This document shows positions 23,855 through 30,751 of a stretch of DNA of 30,751 nt, piece by piece; the stretch's first letter is position 1, and each line of letters starts with the position of its first letter. Position numbers and translations under genes: made by a program. The notes under the pieces are model-generated. The model made no database searches, had not been told where the DNA came from, and saw nothing but the letters and a program-made list of their open reading frames with translations. Source of the stretch: G020354785 sp964534745 (GTDB taxonomy: Bacteria > Bacteroidota > Bacteroidia > Bacteroidales > UBA10428); NCBI GenBank assembly GCA_964534745.1, contig CAZHQW010000047.1:1-30751 (forward strand), in the 5' to 3' direction.

Positions 23855-24604
23855 ATGCTGGAAATTAAAGATTTAAAGATATCAATTAACGGGAAAGAGA
23901 TATTAAAAGGTATAGATCTCAGTGTTAATAAAGGAGAGGTACATGCCATTATGGGTCCGAACGGCTCGGGTAAAACCACTTTGGCCTCTGCAATAGCAGG
24001 AAGAGACACGCTGAAGATTACCGGGGGCACTATTACTTATCTTGGTGAAAATTTACTGGACCTGGCGCCTGAGGAAAGAGCTGTAAAGGGTATATTTCTT
24101 TGTTTTCAATACCCGGTTGAGATACCGGGAGTTACAATGGTAAACTTCTTAAAGACCGCTATAAATGAACAAAGAAAGTACAGGAACCTTGATCCTATGT
24201 CTTCAGCTGATTTTCTGAAGCTTATGAGAGAAAAGCAGGAGCTGGTCGGACTTCATTCGAAGCTCACCGACAGATCAGTAAATGAAGGATTCTCAGGAGG
24301 AGAGAAGAAGAAAAACGAAATATTCCAGATGGCTTTGCTTGAACCTAAGCTTGCTATTCTTGATGAGACTGATTCCGGACTTGACATTGATGCTCTGAAG
24401 ATTGTTGCTAACGGGGTTAACAAACTTAAAAGCAAGGACAATGCCACCATAGTGATAACACATTACCAGAGGCTCCTGGATTATATTATTCCGGATTTTG
24501 TGCATATCCTGTATAAAGGAAGGATAGTTAAATCAGGGGGGAAAGAACTGGCCAGGGAGCTTGAAGAGAAGGGTTACGACTGGCTTAATAAAGAGATGGT
24601 GTAA
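23855..24604 (+). CDS. sufC: Fe-S cluster assembly ATPase SufC
   Basis: This 249-residue ABC-type ATPase drives conformational change of the SufBCD complex. Walker A is GPNGSGKT (34-41), the Q-loop is CFQYPVEIPG, the ABC signature FSGGEKKKNE (146-155) has the Suf-specific charged run, and Walker B is LAILDETDSGLD (166-177). There is no membrane segment, as expected for this cytosolic member. It starts 45 bases after sufB and is 23 bases before sufD. Length is standard. Confidence 0.98.
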   Translation: MLEIKDLKISINGKEILKGIDLSVNKGEVHAIMGPNGSGKTTLASAIAGRDTLKITGGTITYLGENLLDLAPEERAVKGIFLCFQYPVEIPGVTMVNFLKTAINEQRKYRNLDPMSSADFLKLMREKQELVGLHSKLTDRSVNEGFSGGEKKKNEIFQMALLEPKLAILDETDSGLDIDALKIVANGVNKLKSKDNATIVITHYQRLLDYIIPDFVHILYKGRIVKSGGKELARELEEKGYDWLNKEMV

Positions 24605-24627
24605 ATTTAAGGGATAATATTATTTGA

Positions 24628-26001
24628 ATGCATATGAGTAATACGGATGTTTTAACCGGCATTAAAAGAGAATTGATAGAGCTCTATAATCATAACGCTG
24701 CAATTATTAATAGTAATGTTAGCGCACAGGTTAACAGTTGCAGAAAAAAGGCACTTGAGAATTTTGATTTGTATGGTATTCCGGACAAAAAAAATGAAGC
24801 ATACAGGTATACCGACATTCAGCCATTTTTCAAAGGTGATTATGTATCTGAATTTTCCAGTGATTCTTTTTTCAAGGTTAACTTAAGGGATATCTTCAGC
24901 TGTGATGTTCCTGAACTCGATACATATGTAATATTATTGTTGAACGGGTTTTATTATAATGGAAACGGTTCATCTTCCCTTCCTGAAAATATATCTGTAT
25001 GCAGTTTCGCGGAAGCATCTCTAAAATATCCGGATATTTTCAGGAAATATTACTCCGTAATTACCGGTCCCTCGGAAGACGGACTGGTGGCGTTGAACAC
25101 CCTGTTTGCCCAGGATGGCATATTTATTCATATACCTGAAAATACAATTCTGGAAAAGCCCCTTCAAATTATTAATATCAGCTATTCTTTTAAAAACCTG
25201 AGAATATTCCGCCGTAATCTTATTGTAGCGGACAAGAACTCCCATGCACGTATAATAGTGTGCGATCATACCCTGTGTAGAAAAAGCTATTTAACAAATT
25301 CTCTGACAGAGATTTATGCTGGCGAGAATTCCTTTATTGATTACTATAAGATTCAAAATGAAAATAGCCTGTCAACACAGATATCCAATACATTTATTAG
25401 CCAGGAACAAAGCAGCAATGTCACAGCAAATACAATATCACTGCATGGAGGATTAATAAGGAATAATTTCTTTGTCAGCATTAATGGGGAAGGGGCAGAA
25501 AACAACTTATACGGACTTTTCCTGTGTGATCAGAAGCAGCATGTAGCATACTTTACGGATGTCAGGCATGAAAAGCCACATTGCAGAAGTAATCAGTTGT
25601 TTAAAGGAATTCTCGATGACCGGTCTACAGGATCATTTAACGGAAAGATTAATGTTAGTAAAGATGCCCAGAAAACAGTGGCTTTTCAGAGAAACAACAA
25701 TATTCTGTTATCTGATGATGCCAGGATACATACAAAGCCACACCTGGAGATCTATGCCGATGATGTGAAATGTTCACATGGTGCCACTATTGGCCAGCTT
25801 GACAATGAAGCATTGTTTTATATCAAAACAAGGGGTATAAGCGAGAAAGAGGCTAAATACCTTTTAATGTACGCTTTTGCAAATGAGATAATCAGCGAGA
25901 TAAAGGTTCCCTATCTGAAGGAAAGAATAATTGATCTTGTAGATAAGCGGCTGCGGGGTGAACTAAGCAGATGTAACCATTGTAACATTAAATGCGGATA
26001 A
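24628..26001 (+). CDS. sufD: Fe-S cluster assembly subunit SufD
   Basis: This 457-residue SufB paralogue pairs with it and SufC and is important for iron entry. Family features are the N-terminal helical part with YGIPDKKNEAYRYTDIQPFF, the central beta-helix, and the C-terminal motif DDVKCSHGATIGQLDNEALFY, in which the conserved His is H384, followed by RGISEKEAKYLLMYAFANEI. The last residues contain three closely spaced cysteines (C449, C452, C456; CNHCNIKC), a possible metal site. Two ATGs (24628, 24634) are possible starts. It is co-directional with sufC and sufS. Confidence 0.97.
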   Translation: MHMSNTDVLTGIKRELIELYNHNAAIINSNVSAQVNSCRKKALENFDLYGIPDKKNEAYRYTDIQPFFKGDYVSEFSSDSFFKVNLRDIFSCDVPELDTYVILLLNGFYYNGNGSSSLPENISVCSFAEASLKYPDIFRKYYSVITGPSEDGLVALNTLFAQDGIFIHIPENTILEKPLQIINISYSFKNLRIFRRNLIVADKNSHARIIVCDHTLCRKSYLTNSLTEIYAGENSFIDYYKIQNENSLSTQISNTFISQEQSSNVTANTISLHGGLIRNNFFVSINGEGAENNLYGLFLCDQKQHVAYFTDVRHEKPHCRSNQLFKGILDDRSTGSFNGKINVSKDAQKTVAFQRNNNILLSDDARIHTKPHLEIYADDVKCSHGATIGQLDNEALFYIKTRGISEKEAKYLLMYAFANEIISEIKVPYLKERIIDLVDKRLRGELSRCNHCNIKCG

Positions 26002-26018
26002 TGTGAAATAAAAAAATA

Positions 26019-27245
26019 TTGAATGTGAATTTTGATGTTTATAAAATCAGGAAAGACTTCCCTATTCTTGACCGGAAAATATACAATAAACCGCTGGTTT
26101 ATCTTGATAACGGAGCAACAACACAAAAACCGGCATGTGTTATTGACTGTATAAATGATTTTCATACAAGAAGGAATAGCAGCATACACAGGGGCCTTCA
26201 TTACCTGAGTGAGCAGGCTACAGAATCTTATGAGGCAGCGAGGAAGACTGTGCAGGAATTTATTAATGCCAGGTCGTCGCGGGAAATAATCTTTACAAGC
26301 GGGACAACGGGCTCTATAAACGGACTGGCCCTGTCTTTCGGGGAGAAATATATAAATGAGGGGGATGAAATTCTGATCACAGCTATGGAGCATCATTCCA
26401 ACATTGTTCCCTGGCAGATGCTATGTGAACGTAAAAAAGCAGTTCTCAGGGTGATACCGTTTAATGATGAAGGTGAACTGCTAATGGATGAGTATGAAAA
26501 GCTGCTAAATGATAAGACCAGAATAGTTGCAGTAATCCATGTATCAAATACACTGGGAACAGTGAATCCTGTTGAAGAAATTGTCAGTAAGGCCCACCAG
26601 AGGGGTATACCGGTCCTTGTAGACGGGGCACAGTCAGTTCAGCATCTTGAGGTTGACGTGCAGAAGATGGATTGTGATTTTTTTGTTTTTTCAGGGCATA
26701 AAACCTATGGTCCGACAGGCATAGGAGTATTATACGGCAAGGAAAAATGGCTGGAGGAGATGTCTCCTTTCCAGGGAGGGGGCGAAATGGTTGAAAATGT
26801 TACTTTTGAAAAGACTACATATAATGAGGTTCCTTTCAAATTCGAGGCTGGAACAACGAATTATATAGGAGCCATTGCCCTGGCTGAAGCCCTCAAATAT
26901 ATCGATAAAACAGGCAAACAGAGTATTGCTGATCATGAATCGGAACTATTAAAGTACGCAACAGAGAGGATCGGGGAATCAGCTGATATTAAAATATACG
27001 GAACAGCAAAAGATAAGATTTCAATATTATCATTCCTTATCAATAATATACACCCTTATGATGCGGGCATGATATTTGATAAGATGGGAGTAGCCGTGAG
27101 GACAGGGACCCATTGTGCGCAGCCGGTGATGAACAGATATAATATTGACGGAACGATAAGGGCCTCTTTCGCCCTTTATAACACAATGGAGGAGGTTGAT
27201 ACTTTGTGCAGGGCCATTGAAAAAGTACGCTCACTGCTTTCATAG
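26019..27245 (+). CDS. sufS: Cysteine desulfurase SufS
   Basis: This 408-residue PLP enzyme of group II takes sulfur from cysteine as a persulfide and passes it to SufE. Signatures are FPILDRKIYNKPLVYLDNGATTQKP at the N-terminus (cited for its family pattern), GTTGSINGLA, MEHHSNIVPWQ, DGAQSVQHLEVD, the PLP lysine K228 in FSGHKTYGPTG, and the active cysteine C366 in RTGTHCAQP. No in-frame ATG exists upstream of the conserved region. A stop at 26004-26006 limits the start to TTG 26019 or GTG 26025. It is 17 bases after sufD and 24 before sufE. Confidence 0.97.
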   Translation: MNVNFDVYKIRKDFPILDRKIYNKPLVYLDNGATTQKPACVIDCINDFHTRRNSSIHRGLHYLSEQATESYEAARKTVQEFINARSSREIIFTSGTTGSINGLALSFGEKYINEGDEILITAMEHHSNIVPWQMLCERKKAVLRVIPFNDEGELLMDEYEKLLNDKTRIVAVIHVSNTLGTVNPVEEIVSKAHQRGIPVLVDGAQSVQHLEVDVQKMDCDFFVFSGHKTYGPTGIGVLYGKEKWLEEMSPFQGGGEMVENVTFEKTTYNEVPFKFEAGTTNYIGAIALAEALKYIDKTGKQSIADHESELLKYATERIGESADIKIYGTAKDKISILSFLINNIHPYDAGMIFDKMGVAVRTGTHCAQPVMNRYNIDGTIRASFALYNTMEEVDTLCRAIEKVRSLLS

Positions 27246-27269
27246 GGCAGTATTTATAAAAACATTGCA

Positions 27270-27701
27270 TTGAAAGAAATAAACGAAATACAGGAAGATA
27301 TTATAAATGAGTTTGGGTTATTTGATGACTGGATGGATAAATACGAATATTTGATTGATCTGAGCAGGGATGTGCCCCTTATCGATCCGAAATTCAAGAA
27401 CAATGACCATCTTATAAGCGGGTGCCAGTCAAAAGTATGGCTTCATGCTGATTATAACGACGGGAGAATATATTTTAGTGCCGACAGCAACGCACTTATA
27501 ACCAAAGGTATTATAGCTTTGCTGATTCGTATTTTTTCAGGAAGAACACCTGAGGAAATAATTAATACGGATCTATATTTTATTGACAGGATCGGACTCA
27601 GACAGAACCTGTCCCCTACACGCTCAAACGGACTCCTGGCTTTTATTAAACAAATCAGGAATTATGCTGTTGCATATAATATAAAATATAAAAAGGGTTA
27701 G
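27270..27701 (+). CDS. sufE: Sulfur acceptor protein SufE
   Basis: This 143-residue protein accepts the persulfide from SufS and carries it to SufB. The active cysteine is C52 in the signature LISGCQSKVWLHA. Other family features are FGLFDDWMDKYEYLIDL near the N-terminus and the C-terminal GLRQNLSPTRSNGLLAFIKQIR. The start is a TTG at 27270 (MKEINEIQEDI); the first in-frame ATG would delete most of the first helix. It immediately follows sufS, as in most Bacteroidota suf operons. Confidence 0.96.
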   Translation: MKEINEIQEDIINEFGLFDDWMDKYEYLIDLSRDVPLIDPKFKNNDHLISGCQSKVWLHADYNDGRIYFSADSNALITKGIIALLIRIFSGRTPEEIINTDLYFIDRIGLRQNLSPTRSNGLLAFIKQIRNYAVAYNIKYKKG

Positions 27702-27739
27702 AAAGACAATAATCATCTTTTTATAACGTTATTTTAGCC

Positions 27740-28042
27740 ATGACGCTTAAAGACAGCATAATAAAGGAGCTCAGGAACATCTATGATCCTGAGATCCCTG
27801 TTAATATTTATGATCTCGGATTAATATATGACATAAATATAGGCGGGAAAGGGAAGGTAGTGATTACCATGACGCTAACATCCCCCAACTGTCCGATTGC
27901 CGATAACCTGCTTATGGATATTGAAAAGCATATAAGTTATATAAAGGGAGTTAATGATTTAAAAATTAATCTTGTATTTGATCCGCCCTGGGACAGGTCG
28001 ATGATGTCTGATGAGGCATTACTGGAACTGGGCATGTTATGA
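27740..28042 (+). CDS. sufT: SufT/MIP18-like Fe-S assembly protein (DUF59 family)
   Basis: This 100-residue single-domain protein of the DUF59/MIP18 family works in iron-sulfur cluster maturation or carriage. The family pattern is complete: YDPEIPVNIYDLGLIYDI (15-32), the loop TSPNCPIADNL with conserved Cys C51, and the C-terminal FDPPWDRSMMSDEAL. It is 38 bases after sufE and closes the suf operon, which supports the role. The next gene starts 13 bases later. The symbol follows the family name; the exact step is not certain. Confidence 0.9.
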   Translation: MTLKDSIIKELRNIYDPEIPVNIYDLGLIYDINIGGKGKVVITMTLTSPNCPIADNLLMDIEKHISYIKGVNDLKINLVFDPPWDRSMMSDEALLELGML

Positions 28043-28055
28043 AAATCTGCCAGAA

Positions 28056-28427
28056 ATGAAAAAGCTTATTCTACTACAAGGTATAGCTGTTATATTAGCG
28101 ACATTTTTTATAAACTCAAGTGCCACCCTGGCGGGGAATAATATATACGATAACAGTTTTGTCCGGGCAACATCTGATGATGATACTTATAAAATACAGA
28201 TATACCCTAATCCGGTTACTGACAAAATACTCTACATTTCTTCAGACAGTTACATAACCAAGGTTGAGATAATGGATATAACAGGCAGCTCTGTTTTTAT
28301 ACAGAGATATGAGAAGGAGACCAAAAAGATTGTTCTCAATCTCGATAATCTTAACAGGGGTCTGTATATTATCCAGGTTAAGCTGGACAATAATTCTGCG
28401 CGCACTGAAAAGATAATGATTGAATAA
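28056..28427 (+). CDS. Small secreted protein made almost only of a T9SS C-terminal sorting domain
   Basis: This protein has 123 residues from the ATG at 28056; an upstream in-frame extension to 28011 would overlap sufT and is rejected. A Sec signal peptide covers about residues 1-26 (MKKLILLQGIAVILATFF, then SSATLA). After a spacer of about 18 residues, residues 45-123 form a type A T9SS sorting domain with IQIYPNPVTDKILYIS, VEIMDITGSSVF, LNLDNLNRGLYIIQVKL and the basic end KIMIE. Such domains direct export through the Bacteroidota type IX system and are normally the tail of a large cargo; here there is no cargo. It lies 13 bases after sufT and may be read through from the suf operon. The function is unknown. 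Confidence 0.88.
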   Translation: MKKLILLQGIAVILATFFINSSATLAGNNIYDNSFVRATSDDDTYKIQIYPNPVTDKILYISSDSYITKVEIMDITGSSVFIQRYEKETKKIVLNLDNLNRGLYIIQVKLDNNSARTEKIMIE

Positions 28428-28448
28428 GGGAAGCCCTTAATAATACCG

Positions 28449-28472
28449 GTAAAAATGTTGTAACGTTTTTAC
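28449..28472 (+). terminator. Possible terminator-like hairpin after the small T9SS protein
   Basis: GTAAAAATG (28449-28457) pairs with CGTTTTTAC (28464-28472), with one G-T wobble, around a 6-base loop. The stem is A/T-rich, with its U-run inside the second arm rather than after it. It lies 22 bases after the gene stop and could mark the end of the suf-T9SS transcript. The evidence is weak. Confidence 0.3.
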
Positions 28473-28671
28473 TTGTATAACGTATAAATAACCGTCAACC
28501 AATTTTTAGATAAATGTAATTAGCTGATTTTAAATCAATTAATTTTACTCTGACCCAGGGGAACTCCACTAAAACAGAACAATTATTAAGCAGTTTTAAT
28601 TTTAAAAAAAGTTCTATACAAGTCTGTTCGTCAAAAATTTTTAGGCTTTTATGGAATTTTAATTTTTTCAC

Positions 28672-30751
28672 ATGTATCACAAACGGACAAAACTGCTGAC
28701 TGCATTATTCCTGTTAATGCTATTGTTAACTAAAAGAAGTTACAATCAATGTGCATTAATAACAGATAATTACAGTGGCCAGATCCCAAGCAGCGTATGT
28801 GCTCCTGTGGATATGACCATGGATGTACGTTATAAGTTCCTTCTTCCCGTTAATCCCTCCCTGGTAGAGATTCTCTATGTATGGAATGACGGAACGGGAG
28901 CAACGACATTGGTTCCGGGCATTTCCCAGGGTGATACTGTATTCACAGCCACTGCCACCCATAATTACCTTCCTTCGGCCGAATGCTCCTATACTGCTGA
29001 AGCATACGTTATTTATAATGGAGAGCAGTGCACCAGCAGCAGCCGCCAGGAACAGACATTCAGCGCCTGGGCAAGGGACAACGAAAACGGGGGGATAATA
29101 ATTACAGATCCTGTTGTTGCACAGTTCTGTGAAGGGGATGATATTGTTGATGTTGTCTTTGATGATAATTCGACATTTAATTGTAATATAAATGTTGAGC
29201 CTGATAAGCCTAACCGCATCATAAGATGGGTACAGTTTATTTATGGCACTTCAAGCATACCGGGTAACAGGATCCCTAATGTTACTGTTGATGATGGGAT
29301 GGGGAATATCTACCAGCTAACGGATGCTGATGGTAATTCCCTGGGGACGGTATCCGGACCGATTGTGGAGGTTCCTATGCCCGCAGACGGTCCCAACCAG
29401 TCTTCATGGGCCATCAGTGCCCCGCCGGGCGGAGAGGCAGGAGATATTTTTGAGATAACAATGCGCAACTGGAACATATGTAATGCCTATGATAATAATC
29501 CTTTTGACAGTAATCCGCCTGCTGATATCATTGATGGTGATAATCCGCCGATTACCACCACCGCTTTGATTGAGATAATAACGACTCCTCCTGAAATAGT
29601 TAACCCCTCCCTCGAATTCTGCGCCGGCAGTCCGGTTAACCTTGCGCTCTCAACATCCGGAGGAGAGGTTCACTGGTTCATGGATTCGTTATTAATGGCC
29701 CTCATACATATAGGGAGTTCTTTTGATCCGACAGGCCCTCCGACCTTTGTTGACAATTCTGTGAGCGGACAATATTCTTACTGGGTAACCGAGCGGCTGG
29801 GAGTATGCGAAAGTGCACCGAGCAAAATTAGTTTCGAGATATTTGATACGCCTGTCCCGCCTGCTGATGCAGGTAATGATACAATAATATGTGGCAGCAC
29901 ATTTCAACTCAATGCTGCCGTTCCTGTTATAGGTGCCGGTTTATGGTCCACATCAGGAGGAGCAATAATCGACGATCCTGCCAGTCCGTTTACTACAGTC
30001 AGTAACCTCGATTTTGGTCCGAACCAGTTTATATGGACTGTTCAGAACGGGCCCTGCGTATCTGTTGACGCTGTCACAGTAACCAGGGATATGCAGCCTG
30101 ACCCTGCCAATGCAAGCACTGACCAGTCCTTCTGTGATGATCTGACTTCTGTTTTGAATGCTTCTGTGCCGACAAATAACGGAACAGGTGAATGGGAATT
30201 AATAGGGGGTAACCTTCTAATTACCGATACTGGTGATCCTCACTCCGCTATATCAAATATCGGGGCAGGGGAGAATATAATGGTATGGACAGTCAGGAGC
30301 CAATTTGGAGCATGTCTAACCACTTCTGATACTGCCGTGGTTTTAAGGGATGTTACCCCCAATATTGCTGATGCAGGTCCGGATCGCGGTGTATGTGATT
30401 CGGCAGCCGTATTTCTGGATGGGAATCCCGTTACAGGGGAAGGTACGGGAATATGGACTGTGCTATCGGGAGGGGCATCAATTACAAATCCGGATATACC
30501 CGGCACGGAGGTGAGCGGACTGAGTTATGGGGTTAACCGGTTTATGTGGGAGATAACCAGCCGGTACGGACTATGCAGCGGGTCATCCGATATAGTTACT
30601 ATCGTCAGGGATGAAGCTCCTGATCCTGCATTTGCTGGGGCGGACCAGGCTCTGTGCGGCACCCTGTCCATGCCCATGGGTGCAAATTCTGCTTCCGTCG
30701 GATCAGGCATATGGTCTGTTGTAACAAATCCTTCTGGCGTACCGCCTGTTT
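28672..30751 (+). CDS. Large secreted protein with PKD/Ig-like repeats, N-terminal part (runs off the window)
   Basis: The frame is open without a stop from ATG 28672 to the window end (693 codons). It opens with a basic/hydrophobic signal (KRTKLLTALFLLMLLLT). Next comes a PKD-like region with YVWNDGTGATTLVPG and ATATHNYLP, an extended beta-rich segment, and an Ig-like unit around residues 315-390 (FCAGSPVNLALSTSGG, then YSYWVTERLGVCES). From residue 394 there are tandem repeats of 80-87 residues. Repeats of this sort occur in SprB-like adhesins and other T9SS cargo with gliding-type C-terminal domains, so a sorting domain is expected beyond the window. Sampled lines of this gene are about 48-62% G+C, higher than several housekeeping lines nearby. 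The specific role is unknown; surface adhesion is an inference. Confidence 0.85.
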   Translation, partial: MYHKRTKLLTALFLLMLLLTKRSYNQCALITDNYSGQIPSSVCAPVDMTMDVRYKFLLPVNPSLVEILYVWNDGTGATTLVPGISQGDTVFTATATHNYLPSAECSYTAEAYVIYNGEQCTSSSRQEQTFSAWARDNENGGIIITDPVVAQFCEGDDIVDVVFDDNSTFNCNINVEPDKPNRIIRWVQFIYGTSSIPGNRIPNVTVDDGMGNIYQLTDADGNSLGTVSGPIVEVPMPADGPNQSSWAISAPPGGEAGDIFEITMRNWNICNAYDNNPFDSNPPADIIDGDNPPITTTALIEIITTPPEIVNPSLEFCAGSPVNLALSTSGGEVHWFMDSLLMALIHIGSSFDPTGPPTFVDNSVSGQYSYWVTERLGVCESAPSKISFEIFDTPVPPADAGNDTIICGSTFQLNAAVPVIGAGLWSTSGGAIIDDPASPFTTVSNLDFGPNQFIWTVQNGPCVSVDAVTVTRDMQPDPANASTDQSFCDDLTSVLNASVPTNNGTGEWELIGGNLLITDTGDPHSAISNIGAGENIMVWTVRSQFGACLTTSDTAVVLRDVTPNIADAGPDRGVCDSAAVFLDGNPVTGEGTGIWTVLSGGASITNPDIPGTEVSGLSYGVNRFMWEITSRYGLCSGSSDIVTIVRDEAPDPAFAGADQALCGTLSMPMGANSASVGSGIWSVVTNPSGVPPV
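29851..30751 (+). repeat. Tandem PKD-like protein repeats (3 complete, 1 partial)
   Basis: Repeat units cover 29851-30090, 30091-30351, 30352-30612 and 30613 to the edge (80, 87, 87 and at least 46 residues). Each follows the pattern P..A.AG.D..(I/L/V)C, G.G.W, N.(F/M)(I/M)W.(V/I), then C and D.(V/A)..(T/V).RD. Two cysteines sit at fixed places in each complete unit (C407/C462, C488/C548, C575/C635), with C662 in the partial one, suggesting one disulfide per unit. The DNA copies have diverged, so this is an old protein-level repeat rather than a recent DNA duplication. Confidence 0.85.

Noticed and set aside
28011..28055. Upstream extension of the small T9SS protein overlapping sufT
   Set aside because: The extra residues (MRHYWNWACYENLPE) destroy the signal peptide that begins at the ATG at 28056.
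28495..28680. Minus-strand open frame of 61 codons between the small T9SS gene and the repeat protein
   Set aside because: The region is A/T-rich, the predicted protein has no recognisable pattern, and the frame overlaps the start of the next gene. It is most likely non-coding.

Overview
The window comes from a member of the Bacteroidota, probably an environmental Bacteroidia (Bacteroidales/Marinilabiliales-like). The evidence is a fused LpxC-FabZ protein, the order sigma-54 activator / lptE / TPR-like protein / secG / groES / groEL, the suf order B-C-D-S-E-T, a short QueG, a type IX secretion (T9SS) sorting domain, and promoters of the Bacteroidota form TTTG / TAnnTTTG in place of -35/-10 boxes. 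Start codons lack strong Shine-Dalgarno sequences, also typical. No IS element, CRISPR array, rRNA or tRNA was seen. A run of 100 N (9870-9969) marks a scaffold gap, so this is a draft or metagenomic assembly.

Layout. (1) 1-2447: the 5' end of waaA/kdtA and complete kdsB, both on the minus strand and both in Kdo/LPS synthesis, with two plus-strand superoxide dismutase genes between them. The first dismutase has Mn-type and the second Fe-type diagnostic residues. (2) 2624-8121, plus strand: an orphan sigma-54 activator, lptE, an uncharacterised acidic/TPR-like protein, secG, then groES-groEL, closed by a clear intrinsic terminator. (3) 16242 down to 8191, minus strand: rimP-nusA-infB-queG, then an exported protein with OmpL47-like repeats (broken by the N gap), then a protein-L-isoaspartate methyltransferase that appears to carry a lipoprotein signal. 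A good TTTG-N19-TAnnTTTG promoter and an 11-bp hairpin precede rimP. (4) 16423-21160, plus strand: an HD phosphohydrolase, lpxD, lpxC-fabZ and lpxA (early lipid A synthesis), meeting thiL tail to tail. (5) 22361-28042, plus strand: a full sufBCDSE-sufT iron-sulfur assembly operon. (6) 28056-30751: a tiny secreted protein that is little more than a T9SS sorting domain, then the start of a large cysteine-containing repeat protein that runs off the window.

The window is mostly envelope biogenesis (waaA, kdsB, lptE, secG, lpxD, lpxC-fabZ, lpxA), protein synthesis and folding (rimP-nusA-infB, groESL), and metal/oxygen stress (sodA, sodB, suf). The most notable regulatory signal is a 19-bp palindromic element present at 17 of 19 identical positions upstream of both sodA and the suf operon. 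It suggests one metal- or peroxide-responsive repressor controlling both. A second is a 20-bp inverted repeat that pairs the stop codon of the HD gene with the start codon of lpxD and encloses the predicted lpxD promoter. I see no wholly new multi-gene system; most of the window is conserved core genome. The novelty lies in regulatory elements and a few oddly built exported proteins.
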